From: Ancylobacter dichloromethanicus
Lineage (GTDB): Bacteria > Pseudomonadota > Alphaproteobacteria > Rhizobiales > Xanthobacteraceae
Assembly (NCBI RefSeq): GCF_018390645.1
Contig: NZ_JAHBGC010000046.1
Span: 62,001-126,000 of the forward strand
DNA length: 64,000 nucleotides
Direction of reading: 5' to 3'
The position numbers were made by a program, and so were the translations under genes. The notes under the pieces were generated by a model that saw nothing but the letters and a program-made list of their open reading frames with translations, did no database searches and was not told the DNA's origin. This document shows, in pieces, positions 17,906 to 26,558 of this stretch (position 1 is the stretch's first letter; the number at the start of each line of letters is the position of its first letter).

Positions 17906-18745
17906 ATGACAGGCAGGATTCTGGTGCTGGGCGCGAGCGGGCATGTCGGCCGCCCGTTGGTGAGGGACCTGCTCGCGCGGGGCGCGGCGGTGAAGGCGGC
18001 CTCGCGTAGCGGGCAGTCGGTGGAGGGCGCCGAGGGGGTCCCCTTCGACTTCGCCAGGCCGGATTTCGCGGCAGCGTTCGAGGGGGTCGACCGGGCCTAT
18101 GTGCTGCTGCCGGGCGGCTATGTGAATTCCCGGGAACTGCTGACCCCGGTCATCGAGGCGGCGGCGGCGCGCGAGGTGAAGGTGGTGCTGCAGACCGCGC
18201 TTGGCGTCGACGCGGACGATTCCATCCCCTACCGCCAGGTCGAGCTGGCGCTGATCGCGTCCGGCGCGCCCTATGTGATCCTGCGGCCGAACTGGTTCAC
18301 CGACAATTTCCTGAATTTCTGGAAGCCGGGCATCGACCATGCCGGCGCCATCGCCGTGCCGGCGGGCGAGGGCAAGACCAGCTTCGTCGACGCACGTGAC
18401 GTTGCCGCCGGCGCCGCCAGCGCGCTTACCACCGACAGGTTCGACGGGCAGGCCATCAACCTCACCGGCCCGCAGGCGCTGGGCTATGCCGAGGCTGCGG
18501 AGATCCTCTCGGCGGTGATCGGCAAGCCGGTCAGCTATGCCCCAGTCGATGACGACACCTTTGTCGGCATCCTGACCGGCGCCGGTGTCGGGGCGGACTA
18601 TGCCCGTTTCCTCGCCACGATCTTCCATCCGGTGCGCGAAGGCTGGACGGCGGGCGTGACCGATGCCGTCAACACGCTGACCGGCCAGGAGCCGCGCTCG
18701 GTGGCGCAGTGGGCGCAGGACAATGCCGACGCGCTGAGGGCCTGA
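17906..18745 (+). CDS. NmrA/atypical-SDR NAD(P)-binding protein
   Basis: This 279-residue Rossmann-fold protein has the dinucleotide motif GASGHVG at the N-terminus (ILVLGASGHVGRPLV). It lacks the classical YxxxK pair, as in NmrA-like atypical SDRs such as quinone reductase QorB. Other blocks are VILRPNWFTDN and SFVDARDVAAGAA, typical of the family. ATG 17906 has AAGGAG 7 bases upstream; ATG 17900 would leave only one base. Divergence from an HxlR regulator is a common arrangement for electrophile- or quinone-inducible reductases. The actual substrate is unknown. Confidence 0.85.
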   Translation: MTGRILVLGASGHVGRPLVRDLLARGAAVKAASRSGQSVEGAEGVPFDFARPDFAAAFEGVDRAYVLLPGGYVNSRELLTPVIEAAAAREVKVVLQTALGVDADDSIPYRQVELALIASGAPYVILRPNWFTDNFLNFWKPGIDHAGAIAVPAGEGKTSFVDARDVAAGAASALTTDRFDGQAINLTGPQALGYAEAAEILSAVIGKPVSYAPVDDDTFVGILTGAGVGADYARFLATIFHPVREGWTAGVTDAVNTLTGQEPRSVAQWAQDNADALRA

Positions 18746-18799
18746 CACCGCCCGCTCTTTTTTCCTGGCGCCGCGCGGGTCCGGGCAGGACAAAAAAGA

Positions 18800-18823
18800 A
18801 AACGGCGCCGAGAGGCGCCGTTT
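18800..18823. terminator. Bidirectional Rho-independent terminator
   Basis: Ten-base arms AAACGGCGCC and GGCGCCGTTT flank a GAGA loop. Read on the minus strand it is followed by TTCTTTTTTG and terminates rne; on the plus strand it follows the NmrA-type gene, with TTTCCGTTTG behind it. Confidence 0.85.
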
Positions 18824-18864
18824 CCGTTTGTGACGGGCGGTGAGCGAACCTCACGCGCCGAACA

Positions 18865-21768
18865 TCAGTCGCCGAAAATCTTGCGCTGCCACCAGCCGGT
18901 GCGGCGCGGACGATCGGGCTCCGGTTCGCTGGCTTCGGTCGGCGCCGCTTCGGCGGGCGCAGACTCGGCCGACCCCGACTCCGGCTCCGGCCGGGCCGTC
19001 TCGGTCGACGTTTCCGCGACGGGGGCTTCCGCGACGGGCGCCGGCTCGGCTTCCGGCGCTTCCGGCGTGGCAGCGACGCCCGACGGCGCCTCCGTCACGT
19101 TCTCGGCCGGAGCCTCGACCGCGGCTTCGGCTGCGACGACCGGCGCGCGCTCGCGCACCGTCGAGCGACGGCGGCGCGGTTTCGGGGCCTCAGGCGCCGG
19201 CGTTTCGGCGGCGGGCGCCTCGGCAGCCGGCTCCTCGGCGGCGGATCCTGAGGAGGCGGCCTCGGCCTTGGCTTCCTCGGCCGCCTTTTCGGCCTTGGTA
19301 CGGCGACCACCGCGGCGCCCACGTCGCGGGCGCTCCTCCTCGGCAGGCACTTCGTCCGCCGCCGGAGCCGACGTTTCCGAAGCCGACGTTTCCGAAGCCG
19401 AAATCTCCGGCGCTGACGTCTCCGCAGCCGGGACCTCGGTCGTCGGGGCGTCGGCCTCGGGGGCGGGAGCCTGCGACGTGCCGGTGGCGTCCGCGGCCAG
19501 CGCCGCCGCCTGTTCGGCGGTCTCGCCGGTGAGCGGCACCTCGGCCGTCACCTCAGCCACGGCCTCAGCCGGCGCGTCGATGTAGCCGGCGTCCTCGGCG
19601 GTCTGGCCATCCGTCTCGCCGTCATCCTCGAACTCGGCCCCGGCCATGTCCGATCCGGACTCGCCATCGGCGCCGCGTTCGCCATTTTCACCGTTTTCGC
19701 CGTTCGGGCTGCCGCCCCGACGCCGCCGCCGGCGGCGGCGGCGACGGCGGCCACCGCTGTCGCCGGCCGGATCGCCGGTGCCGGGCGCGGACGGGGCGCG
19801 GTTCTCGCCGGCCTCACCCTCGGTCTCGCCCTCGTCCTCGACATTGGTCGCGACCTCGGTCTCGTCCTCGTCCTCGGCTTCCTCGGCGATGAGGACCTCG
19901 TCCTCCGGCTCGATCACCAGCTCGGGCGGACGCGGCAGCGGGATCGGGTTCAGCACCGCCTCGCCCTTGTCGATGGCGAAGGGGGTGAGGCCGGTCAGGG
20001 TCGCGTCGGCGGAGATGGTGATGAGCACGCCGAAGCGCTCTTCCAGCTCGTGCAGATGCGCGCGCTTGTGGTTGAGCACATAGAGCGCGTTCTCGGCGCG
20101 GGTGCGGATAACGAGATTATGCGTGTTCGAGCGCTGGAGAATGTCCTCGGCGCCGCGCAGCATCTGCAGCGCCACCGACGGCGAGGAGCGCACATGGCCG
20201 GTGCCGCCGCAATGCGGGCAGACCTCGGTGGAGGATTCCAGCACGCCGGTGCGGATGCGCTGGCGGCTCATCTCCATCAGGCCGAAATGCGAGATGCGGC
20301 CGAGCTGGATTCGGGCGCGGTCGTTCTTCAAGCAGTCCTTGAGCTTGCGCTCGACCGCCCGGTTGTTGCGCTTCTCGTCCATGTCGATGAAGTCGATCAC
20401 GACAAGGCCGGCAAGATCGCGCAGACGCAGCTGGCGCGCCACCTCCTCGGCGGCCTCCAGATTGGTCTTCAGCGCCGTGTCCTCGATATTGTGCTCGCGG
20501 GTCGAGCGCCCGGAGTTCACGTCGATGGAGACCAGCGCCTCGGTCGGGTTGATGACGAGATAGCCGCCCGAACGCAGCTGCACCTGCGGCAGGAACATCG
20601 CGTCGAGCTGGCTCTCCACCCCGAAGCGGGTGAACACCGGCTGCAGGTCCTTGTAGGGCTTCACATTCTTCGCATGGCTCGGCATGAGCATGCGCATGAA
20701 GTCCTTGGCCTCGCGATAGCCGTCGTCGCCGGCGACGAGAACCTCGTCGATGTCCTTGTTGTAGAGGTCGCGGATCGAACGCTTGATCAGCGAGCCTTCC
20801 TCATAGACCAGCGAGGGCGCGCTCGAACCCAGCGTGAGTTCGCGCACATTCTCCCACAGCCGCAGCAGGTATTCGAAGTCGCGCTTGATTTCCGGCTTGG
20901 TACGGTTGGCGCCGGCGGTGCGCAGGATGACGCCCATGCCCTCCGGCACTTCGAGGTCGGAGGCGACCTCCTTCAGCCGCTTGCGGTCCTCGGCCGAGGT
21001 GATCTTGCGGGAGATGCCGCCACCGCGCGCGGTGTTGGGCATCAGCACCGAATAGCGGCCGGCAAGCGAGAGATAGGTGGTGAGCGCCGCGCCCTTGTTG
21101 CCGCGCTCTTCCTTGACGACCTGCACCAGCATGACCTGCCGGCGCTTGATCACTTCCTGGATCTTGTAGGTGCGGGCCCGGCCCCGCGGCGCGGCGCGCT
21201 CGGGCATTTCTTCCATGGCATCGTCGGAGCCGACCTCGTCGACGATCTCTTCCTCGTCGGCGATCTCCTCGATCTCGCCGCCGCCTTCGCCGCCCGCCTC
21301 GTCATCGGAGGAGGAGCGGCGGCGGCGCGCGCGGCGGGCGGGAGTGGCCTCGCCTTCGGCGGGCTCGGCGACGTCTTCGGAAACGCTCTCGTCGCTCTCG
21401 GCGTCTTTCGGCGCGCCGCGCGGGCGGCGGGTGCGGCTCCTGGGCTTGTCCTCGTTCTCCGCCTCGGCGTCGCGCCGCTGCTGGCGTTCTTCCTCGGCGA
21501 GCAGCGCCTGCCGGTCGGCGACCGGGATCTGGTAATAGTCGGGGTGGATCTCGCTGAAGGCGAGGAAGCCATGCCGGTTGCCGCCATATTCGATGAAGGC
21601 GGCCTGGAGCGAAGGCTCTACCCGCGTGACCTTGGCGAGGTAGATGTTGCCGCGGAGCGGCTTGCGGTTGGCGGCCTCGAAGTCGAATTCCTCGACTCGG
21701 TTGCCGCGCACCACCACCACCCGAGTCTCCTCGGGATGGGTGGCGTCGATGAGCATCTTGTTGGCCAT
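18865..21768 (-). CDS. rne: Ribonuclease E
   Basis: This 967-residue endoribonuclease is the scaffold of the RNA degradosome. Order: start MANKMLIDATHPEETRVVV, then an S1 RNA-binding domain interrupted by a long acidic/Arg-rich insertion (about 95-220, typical of alphaproteobacteria). Next come the 5'-sensor region, the DNase I-like catalytic part with VSIDVNSG and VVIDFIDMD (Mg-binding Asp), and the zinc-link CPHCGGTGH. The last ~330 residues are low-complexity Ala/Pro/Glu sequence containing a run of about 11 Arg, and end RRTGWWQRKIFGD. That tail is a likely degradosome and membrane or RNA tether. ATG 21768 has GAGAG 5 bases upstream. Confidence 0.97.
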   Translation of the reverse strand: MANKMLIDATHPEETRVVVVRGNRVEEFDFEAANRKPLRGNIYLAKVTRVEPSLQAAFIEYGGNRHGFLAFSEIHPDYYQIPVADRQALLAEEERQQRRDAEAENEDKPRSRTRRPRGAPKDAESDESVSEDVAEPAEGEATPARRARRRRSSSDDEAGGEGGGEIEEIADEEEIVDEVGSDDAMEEMPERAAPRGRARTYKIQEVIKRRQVMLVQVVKEERGNKGAALTTYLSLAGRYSVLMPNTARGGGISRKITSAEDRKRLKEVASDLEVPEGMGVILRTAGANRTKPEIKRDFEYLLRLWENVRELTLGSSAPSLVYEEGSLIKRSIRDLYNKDIDEVLVAGDDGYREAKDFMRMLMPSHAKNVKPYKDLQPVFTRFGVESQLDAMFLPQVQLRSGGYLVINPTEALVSIDVNSGRSTREHNIEDTALKTNLEAAEEVARQLRLRDLAGLVVIDFIDMDEKRNNRAVERKLKDCLKNDRARIQLGRISHFGLMEMSRQRIRTGVLESSTEVCPHCGGTGHVRSSPSVALQMLRGAEDILQRSNTHNLVIRTRAENALYVLNHKRAHLHELEERFGVLITISADATLTGLTPFAIDKGEAVLNPIPLPRPPELVIEPEDEVLIAEEAEDEDETEVATNVEDEGETEGEAGENRAPSAPGTGDPAGDSGGRRRRRRRRRRRGGSPNGENGENGERGADGESGSDMAGAEFEDDGETDGQTAEDAGYIDAPAEAVAEVTAEVPLTGETAEQAAALAADATGTSQAPAPEADAPTTEVPAAETSAPEISASETSASETSAPAADEVPAEEERPRRGRRGGRRTKAEKAAEEAKAEAASSGSAAEEPAAEAPAAETPAPEAPKPRRRRSTVRERAPVVAAEAAVEAPAENVTEAPSGVAATPEAPEAEPAPVAEAPVAETSTETARPEPESGSAESAPAEAAPTEASEPEPDRPRRTGWWQRKIFGD

Positions 21769-21933
21769 TGAACTCTCATATGGGGCCACGGACGCGTCGA
21801 CGTCGCCAACGACGCCGGACGGCGCAGACCGTGCCAGTAAGCGGAAACTGAAAGCGTGAAGCGGAGGCGGCGGGCAGGACGGGGAGCCTCGCAGGCGGGG
21901 CGCCGACGCGGTGCGCTGGTCGCGGGCCTGCGG

Positions 21934-21980
21934 GCAAGTGCGCGGCGGAAAGCCGCCCTGCGCACGAGACCCACACTTGC
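21934..21980 (-). promoter_or_regulatory. Long hairpin in the rne leader, candidate autoregulatory element
   Basis: GCAAGTG (21934-21940) pairs with CACTTGC (21974-21980). Inside it a second stem, GGCGG-AAA-(G)CCGCC, extends the structure. It lies about 165-210 bases upstream of the rne ATG on the same transcript. E. coli RNase E autoregulates through leader hairpins; a similar role here is inference. Confidence 0.35.
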
Positions 21981-22537
21981 CGGCTGACGCATCATCGTTG
22001 GTTGCCGTCCTTACACGACCGAACAGGGCGAGCCGCGACCGCGCGCGATCCGGCTCAAGGCAGATGGTCGCGAAGGCGCGGGATCACGGCACGACGAAAT
22101 AAGCCGTGCGAGAACCCCACGTCCGATCGTCCATGACTAACGAGGCCGGGCCGCGTTCCCCCTGGCGCGCGGTCGTCAGGACCGCCAAAGGCACGGCTAC
22201 GGGTCCTGGTTAAGGAAATCGCGCCTTGTGCCGGGCCCCTCCATTGCTGGATCGCCCTTCGCCGCAGGGGCCGCGGAAGCCGGACGTCGACGAGCGACCG
22301 GAATGCGAACCATATGCGTGCTCTTAATAGCGGCATGCGTGCCGATTTGGCAAGGATCGCGTCCGATAGGTCGGTGCGGGTGGTCGTGCCCGGCCGTTGC
22401 GCGCCGGCCACGGCGGCCGGCCGAAGCGGCCGGGAACGCACGCGCTGGTTAACGCTTCCTTCGTATTTCGCTAGAAAGGTCGGCAGCGCGGCCCGGGCTT
22501 CTCATCGTCAGGCCGCCGAAGGAGAGTGCAGGCGGCC
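21981..22537. other. Intergenic region between rne and amiC
   Basis: About 560 bases between the divergent rne and amidase genes hold no supportable gene. Short open frames here have no family features. The region must contain the rne promoter (minus) and the amidase promoter (plus). Confidence 0.5.
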
Positions 22538-23818
22538 ATGGTGGTGCGAACGGGCATGCGGAAGATCTGGCTGGCGGCGGCGCTTGCGCTGTTGCCGGCG
22601 TGGCTCTCCGTGACGTCGCCGGCCGGCGCCAGCGAGCCGGTGGTGGCCTCCGATGCACGCCTCGCCGGCGATGGCGAACGTACGCGGCTGGTGATCGACC
22701 TGTCGCGCTCGGTGCCGCTCGGCGCCTTCACCCTCGCCGATCCCTACCGCGTCGTCGTCGACATTCCCGACGTCATCTTCGCCCTCCCGACCTCGGCGGG
22801 GCAGGAGGGGCGCGGCCTCGTCTCGGCCTATCGCTTCGGTCTGTTCGCGCCGGGCAAGGCACGCATCGTGATGGACGTGACCGGCCCGGTGACGGTCGAC
22901 AAGGCGTTCGTGCTGGAGCCGATGGACGACCAGCCGGCCCGCCTCGTCATCGACCTCGTCAAGACCGACCGGGCCAGCTTCCTGAAGGCGGTGGCGACCC
23001 CACAGCGGGCCACCGAGCAGCCGGAAATGCCGCAGGCGGAGGTCGCCGCCGCGGGCGACCTGCGGCCGGTGATCGTGCTCGATCCCGGCCATGGCGGCGT
23101 CGATTCGGGGGCGGTGAACAGCAAGTTCGGCGTTGCCGAGAAGGACATTGTGCTGGCCATCGCGCGCCAGCTCCAGCGGCGGCTGGAAGAGACCGGCCGC
23201 TACCGCGTGCTGATGACGCGGACCAAGGACACCTATGTCTCGCTCGGCCAGCGCGTGCGCTTCGCCCGCGAGAACGAGGCCAGGCTGTTCATCTCGCTGC
23301 ACGCCGATTCGCTCGGCTCGCGCGACGGCAACGTGCGGGGCGCGACAATCTACACCATCTCCGACCGCGCCTCCGACGCCGAGGCGCAGCGGCTGGCCGA
23401 TTCGGAGAACAAGGCCGACATGATCGCCGGCCTCGACCTTTCCGAGGAGCCGGCGGATGTGGCGGGCATCCTGTTCGATCTCGCCCAGCGCGAGACGCGC
23501 AATTTCTCCGCCCATTTCGCCCGCAGCCTCGCCGGCAGCGTCAGCGGCGTGGCGCGCATGCACAAATCGCCGCTCAAATCGGCGGGGTTCAAGGTGCTGA
23601 AGGCGCCGGACGTGCCTTCCGTGCTGTTCGAGCTGGGCTATCTTTCCAGCGCCAAGGACCTCGAACTCATGACATCGGCGCCGTGGCAGGATAGTGTGAC
23701 GGAAGCCATGGCGGTGGCGATCGATGCCTATTTCGCGGCGCTGACGCCCTCGGAGGGCACGGCAGCGGCGCTTCCCGCAGGCGTCGGCGGCGCCCCGGTG
23801 GCGGCCACCGGACCCTGA
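22538..23818 (+). CDS. amiC: N-acetylmuramoyl-L-alanine amidase (AmiC type)
   Basis: This 426-residue periplasmic cell-wall hydrolase cleaves the bond between MurNAc and L-Ala to separate daughter cells. A signal peptide (about 1-33) is followed by an AMIN domain (about 38-145) that localises it to peptidoglycan or the septum. An Amidase_3 catalytic domain comes next: VLDPGHGGVDSGA holds the first zinc His, and VAEKDIVLAIA the conserved Glu. ARLFISLHADSL holds the second His, and FELGYLSSAKD the C-terminal catalytic Glu. ATG 22538 is used: GGAG lies 13 bases upstream. GTG 22526 overlaps that site, and ATG 22556 lacks one. A PBP1A gene follows 116 bases downstream, a usual alphaproteobacterial pair. 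Confidence 0.95.
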   Translation: MVVRTGMRKIWLAAALALLPAWLSVTSPAGASEPVVASDARLAGDGERTRLVIDLSRSVPLGAFTLADPYRVVVDIPDVIFALPTSAGQEGRGLVSAYRFGLFAPGKARIVMDVTGPVTVDKAFVLEPMDDQPARLVIDLVKTDRASFLKAVATPQRATEQPEMPQAEVAAAGDLRPVIVLDPGHGGVDSGAVNSKFGVAEKDIVLAIARQLQRRLEETGRYRVLMTRTKDTYVSLGQRVRFARENEARLFISLHADSLGSRDGNVRGATIYTISDRASDAEAQRLADSENKADMIAGLDLSEEPADVAGILFDLAQRETRNFSAHFARSLAGSVSGVARMHKSPLKSAGFKVLKAPDVPSVLFELGYLSSAKDLELMTSAPWQDSVTEAMAVAIDAYFAALTPSEGTAAALPAGVGGAPVAATGP

Positions 23819-23934
23819 CCGGTCGCGATTAGGCCATAGTTGCCGCGCACACGCTGCCCTTTGGGCGACGACCACATCGGACTCGCATCGCGCCGGAGCG
23901 CGGTGGCGTCCTCAGCTTTTGGGGGCCTGGCCGA

Positions 23935-26373
23935 ATGCGGCTGCTTCTGCGGTTCTTGGGTTTTATGTTCGCGCTCGGCACGATCCTCTTCGTGGTCGGC
24001 GGGGCGGCGGCTGGCTATTTCGCGTGGAAGTTCTCGCAGGAGTTGCCGGACTACAGCCAGTTGCAGAACTACGAGCCGCCGGTGATGACCCGCGTGCATG
24101 CCGCCGACGGCTCGCTGCTGGCTGAATATGCCCGTGAGCGCCGGCTCTATCTGCCGATCCAGAACATCCCGGACCTGGTGAAGGAAGCCTTCATCTCCGC
24201 CGAGGACAAGAATTTCTACACCCATGGCGGCATCGACATCACCGGCATCGGCCGTGCCGCCTATGCCTTCCTGCAGAATTACGGCTCCGGCCGCCGCCCG
24301 CAGGGCGCCTCCACCATCACCCAGCAGGTGGCGAAGAACTTCCTCCTGACCAATGAGGTCTCGATCGACCGCAAGGTGAAGGAGGCGCTGCTGGCGCTGC
24401 GCATGGAGCGCGCCTATTCCAAGGACAAGATCCTGGAGCTCTATCTCAACGAGATCTATCTCGGCATCGGCTCCTATGGCGTGGCCGCCGCCTCGCTGCT
24501 CTATTTCGACAAGTCGGTTTCCGAGCTGACCATCGCCGAGGCCGCCTATCTCGCCGCCCTGCCCAAGGGGCCGAACAATTATCACCCGTTCCGCCGCCAC
24601 GACGCCGCCGTTGAACGCCGTAACTGGGTGATCGATCGCATGGCCGAGAACGGCTACATCACCCAGCAGCAGGCCGACGAGGCCAAGCGCACCGACCTCG
24701 CCGTCACCGTGCGTCCGACCGGCGCGCACATCTTCTCGGCTGAGTATTTCGCCGAGGAGGTGCGCCGCGAGATCTTCGAACGCTATGGCGAGGACAAGCT
24801 CTATGGCGGCGGCCTGTCGGTGCGCACCACGCTCAATCCCAAGCTCCAGGCCTATGCCAAGCAGGCCCTGCTCGACGGCCTGACCCGCTATGACGAGCGG
24901 CGCGGCTTCCGGGGACCGGTGACGCGCATCGAGACATCGGGCAATTGGGGCGCGCGCCTCGCCGATGTCCGCACCTTCACGGATATTCCATGGCGGCTCG
25001 CGGTCGTGCTCGATTCGGACGCCAAGGGCGCGCGGATCGGCCTGCAGCCGCAGCGCGACCGTTCGGGCGCGCTCAGCACCCAGCAGGAAATCGGCACGAT
25101 CACCGCCGACGGCGCCAAATGGGCGATGCGCAACGCCAAGGCAGGTGTGGCCGGCGTGCTCAAGCCCGGCGACGTGGTCTATGTCGAGCCGATGCCGGAC
25201 AAGCCGGACCAGTGGCGTCTGCGCCAGCAGCCGCAGATCGAGGGCGCGCTGGTGGCGATGGACCCGTCCACCGGCCGCGTGCTGGCGATGGCGGGCGGCT
25301 TCTCCTTCGACGAGAGCCAGTTCAACCGCGCCACCCAGGCCGAGCGCCAGCCGGGCTCGTCCTTCAAGCCCTATGTCTATGCGGCGGCGATCGACAACGG
25401 CTATACGCCGTCCAGTGTCGTCCTGGACGCGCCGTTCGAACTGGCCCAGCAGGGGCAGGCGACGTGGCGGCCGGAGAACTATTCCGGCAAGTTCTACGGC
25501 CCGCAGACCCTGCGCTTCGGCATCGAGCAGTCGCGCAACGTGATGACGGTGCGGCTCGCCAACGATCTCGGCATGCCGCTGATCGTCGAATACGCCAAGC
25601 GCTTCGGCGTCTCCGACAACCTGCTGCCGGTGCTCTCCATGTCGCTGGGCGCCGGCGAGACCACGGTGCTGCGGATGGCCGGCGGCTATTCCATGTTCGC
25701 CAATGGCGGCAAGCGCATCAAGCCGACGCTGATCGACCGCATTCAGGACCGCTACGGCAAGACCATCTATCGGCATGACGAGCGCGAGTGCCGCGGCTGC
25801 GACGCCGCCGCGTGGAGCGGCCAGAACGAGCCGGTTCTCATCGACCGGCGCGAGCAGGTGCTCGACCCGATGACCGCCTACCAGATCACCTCGATGCTGG
25901 AAGGCGTCGTGCAGCGGGGCACCGGCACCGCGCTGAAGGCGCTGGGCAAGCCGATCGCCGGCAAGACCGGCACCACCAACGAGGAAAAGGACGCCTGGTT
26001 CGTCGGCTACACACCGGAACTGGTGGTGGCGGTCTATCTCGGCTTCGACACGCCCAAGCCGATGGGCCGGGGCTCGACCGGCGGCCTGCTGGCGGCGCCG
26101 GTGGTGCGCGACTTCATGAAGTTGGCGCTCGCCGATCGCCCGGCCGTTCCCTTCCGCGTCCCGCCGGGGATCAAGCTCATCCGCATCAACCCGAAGTCCG
26201 GCCTGCGCGCCGGGCCGGGCGAGGCGTCGATCCTCGAAGCGTTCAAGCCCGGCACGGCGCCGCCGGACAGCTATTCGATCATCGGTGCCACCGATGCGGC
26301 GGGTAATCCGATTGGCATCAACCCCGACGCCGACCGCGCGGTGGGCGCCACCGGCACCGGCGGGTTGTACTGA
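23935..26373 (+). CDS. mrcA: Penicillin-binding protein 1A, bifunctional transglycosylase/transpeptidase
   Basis: This 812-residue class A PBP has an N-terminal membrane helix (about 5-28). A GT51 transglycosylase domain follows (SAEDKNFYTHGGID with the catalytic Glu, then GASTITQQVAKNF and LYLNEIYLGIGSYGV), then an OB-like insert. The transpeptidase domain has SxxK in PGSSFKPYVYA, SxN in EQSRNVMTV and GKTGTTN. It polymerises and cross-links peptidoglycan from lipid II. The length and motifs are complete. It lies in an apparent operon with the amidase upstream. Confidence 0.97.
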   Translation: MRLLLRFLGFMFALGTILFVVGGAAAGYFAWKFSQELPDYSQLQNYEPPVMTRVHAADGSLLAEYARERRLYLPIQNIPDLVKEAFISAEDKNFYTHGGIDITGIGRAAYAFLQNYGSGRRPQGASTITQQVAKNFLLTNEVSIDRKVKEALLALRMERAYSKDKILELYLNEIYLGIGSYGVAAASLLYFDKSVSELTIAEAAYLAALPKGPNNYHPFRRHDAAVERRNWVIDRMAENGYITQQQADEAKRTDLAVTVRPTGAHIFSAEYFAEEVRREIFERYGEDKLYGGGLSVRTTLNPKLQAYAKQALLDGLTRYDERRGFRGPVTRIETSGNWGARLADVRTFTDIPWRLAVVLDSDAKGARIGLQPQRDRSGALSTQQEIGTITADGAKWAMRNAKAGVAGVLKPGDVVYVEPMPDKPDQWRLRQQPQIEGALVAMDPSTGRVLAMAGGFSFDESQFNRATQAERQPGSSFKPYVYAAAIDNGYTPSSVVLDAPFELAQQGQATWRPENYSGKFYGPQTLRFGIEQSRNVMTVRLANDLGMPLIVEYAKRFGVSDNLLPVLSMSLGAGETTVLRMAGGYSMFANGGKRIKPTLIDRIQDRYGKTIYRHDERECRGCDAAAWSGQNEPVLIDRREQVLDPMTAYQITSMLEGVVQRGTGTALKALGKPIAGKTGTTNEEKDAWFVGYTPELVVAVYLGFDTPKPMGRGSTGGLLAAPVVRDFMKLALADRPAVPFRVPPGIKLIRINPKSGLRAGPGEASILEAFKPGTAPPDSYSIIGATDAAGNPIGINPDADRAVGATGTGGLY

Positions 26374-26558
26374 GGCGCATTCGCACCAACCGGTCTGAAT
26401 TTCAGTAGTGCGACCACATTTCTGCTGCCTTGTGCCTTGATGTGCCCGGCGGTAGCCCTTAACCTTGCCGCGTCTTGGGAAATTTTGGTCTCGGTCGTGG
26501 CCTCTGCCCGCTGCCTTGCAGTTGCGCAGTGCCGCAGTCGCATGCATGGGGGCAGGGC

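Noticed and set aside
22228-22452. Short plus-strand frame between rne and amiC
   Set aside because: No initiation signal, random composition.
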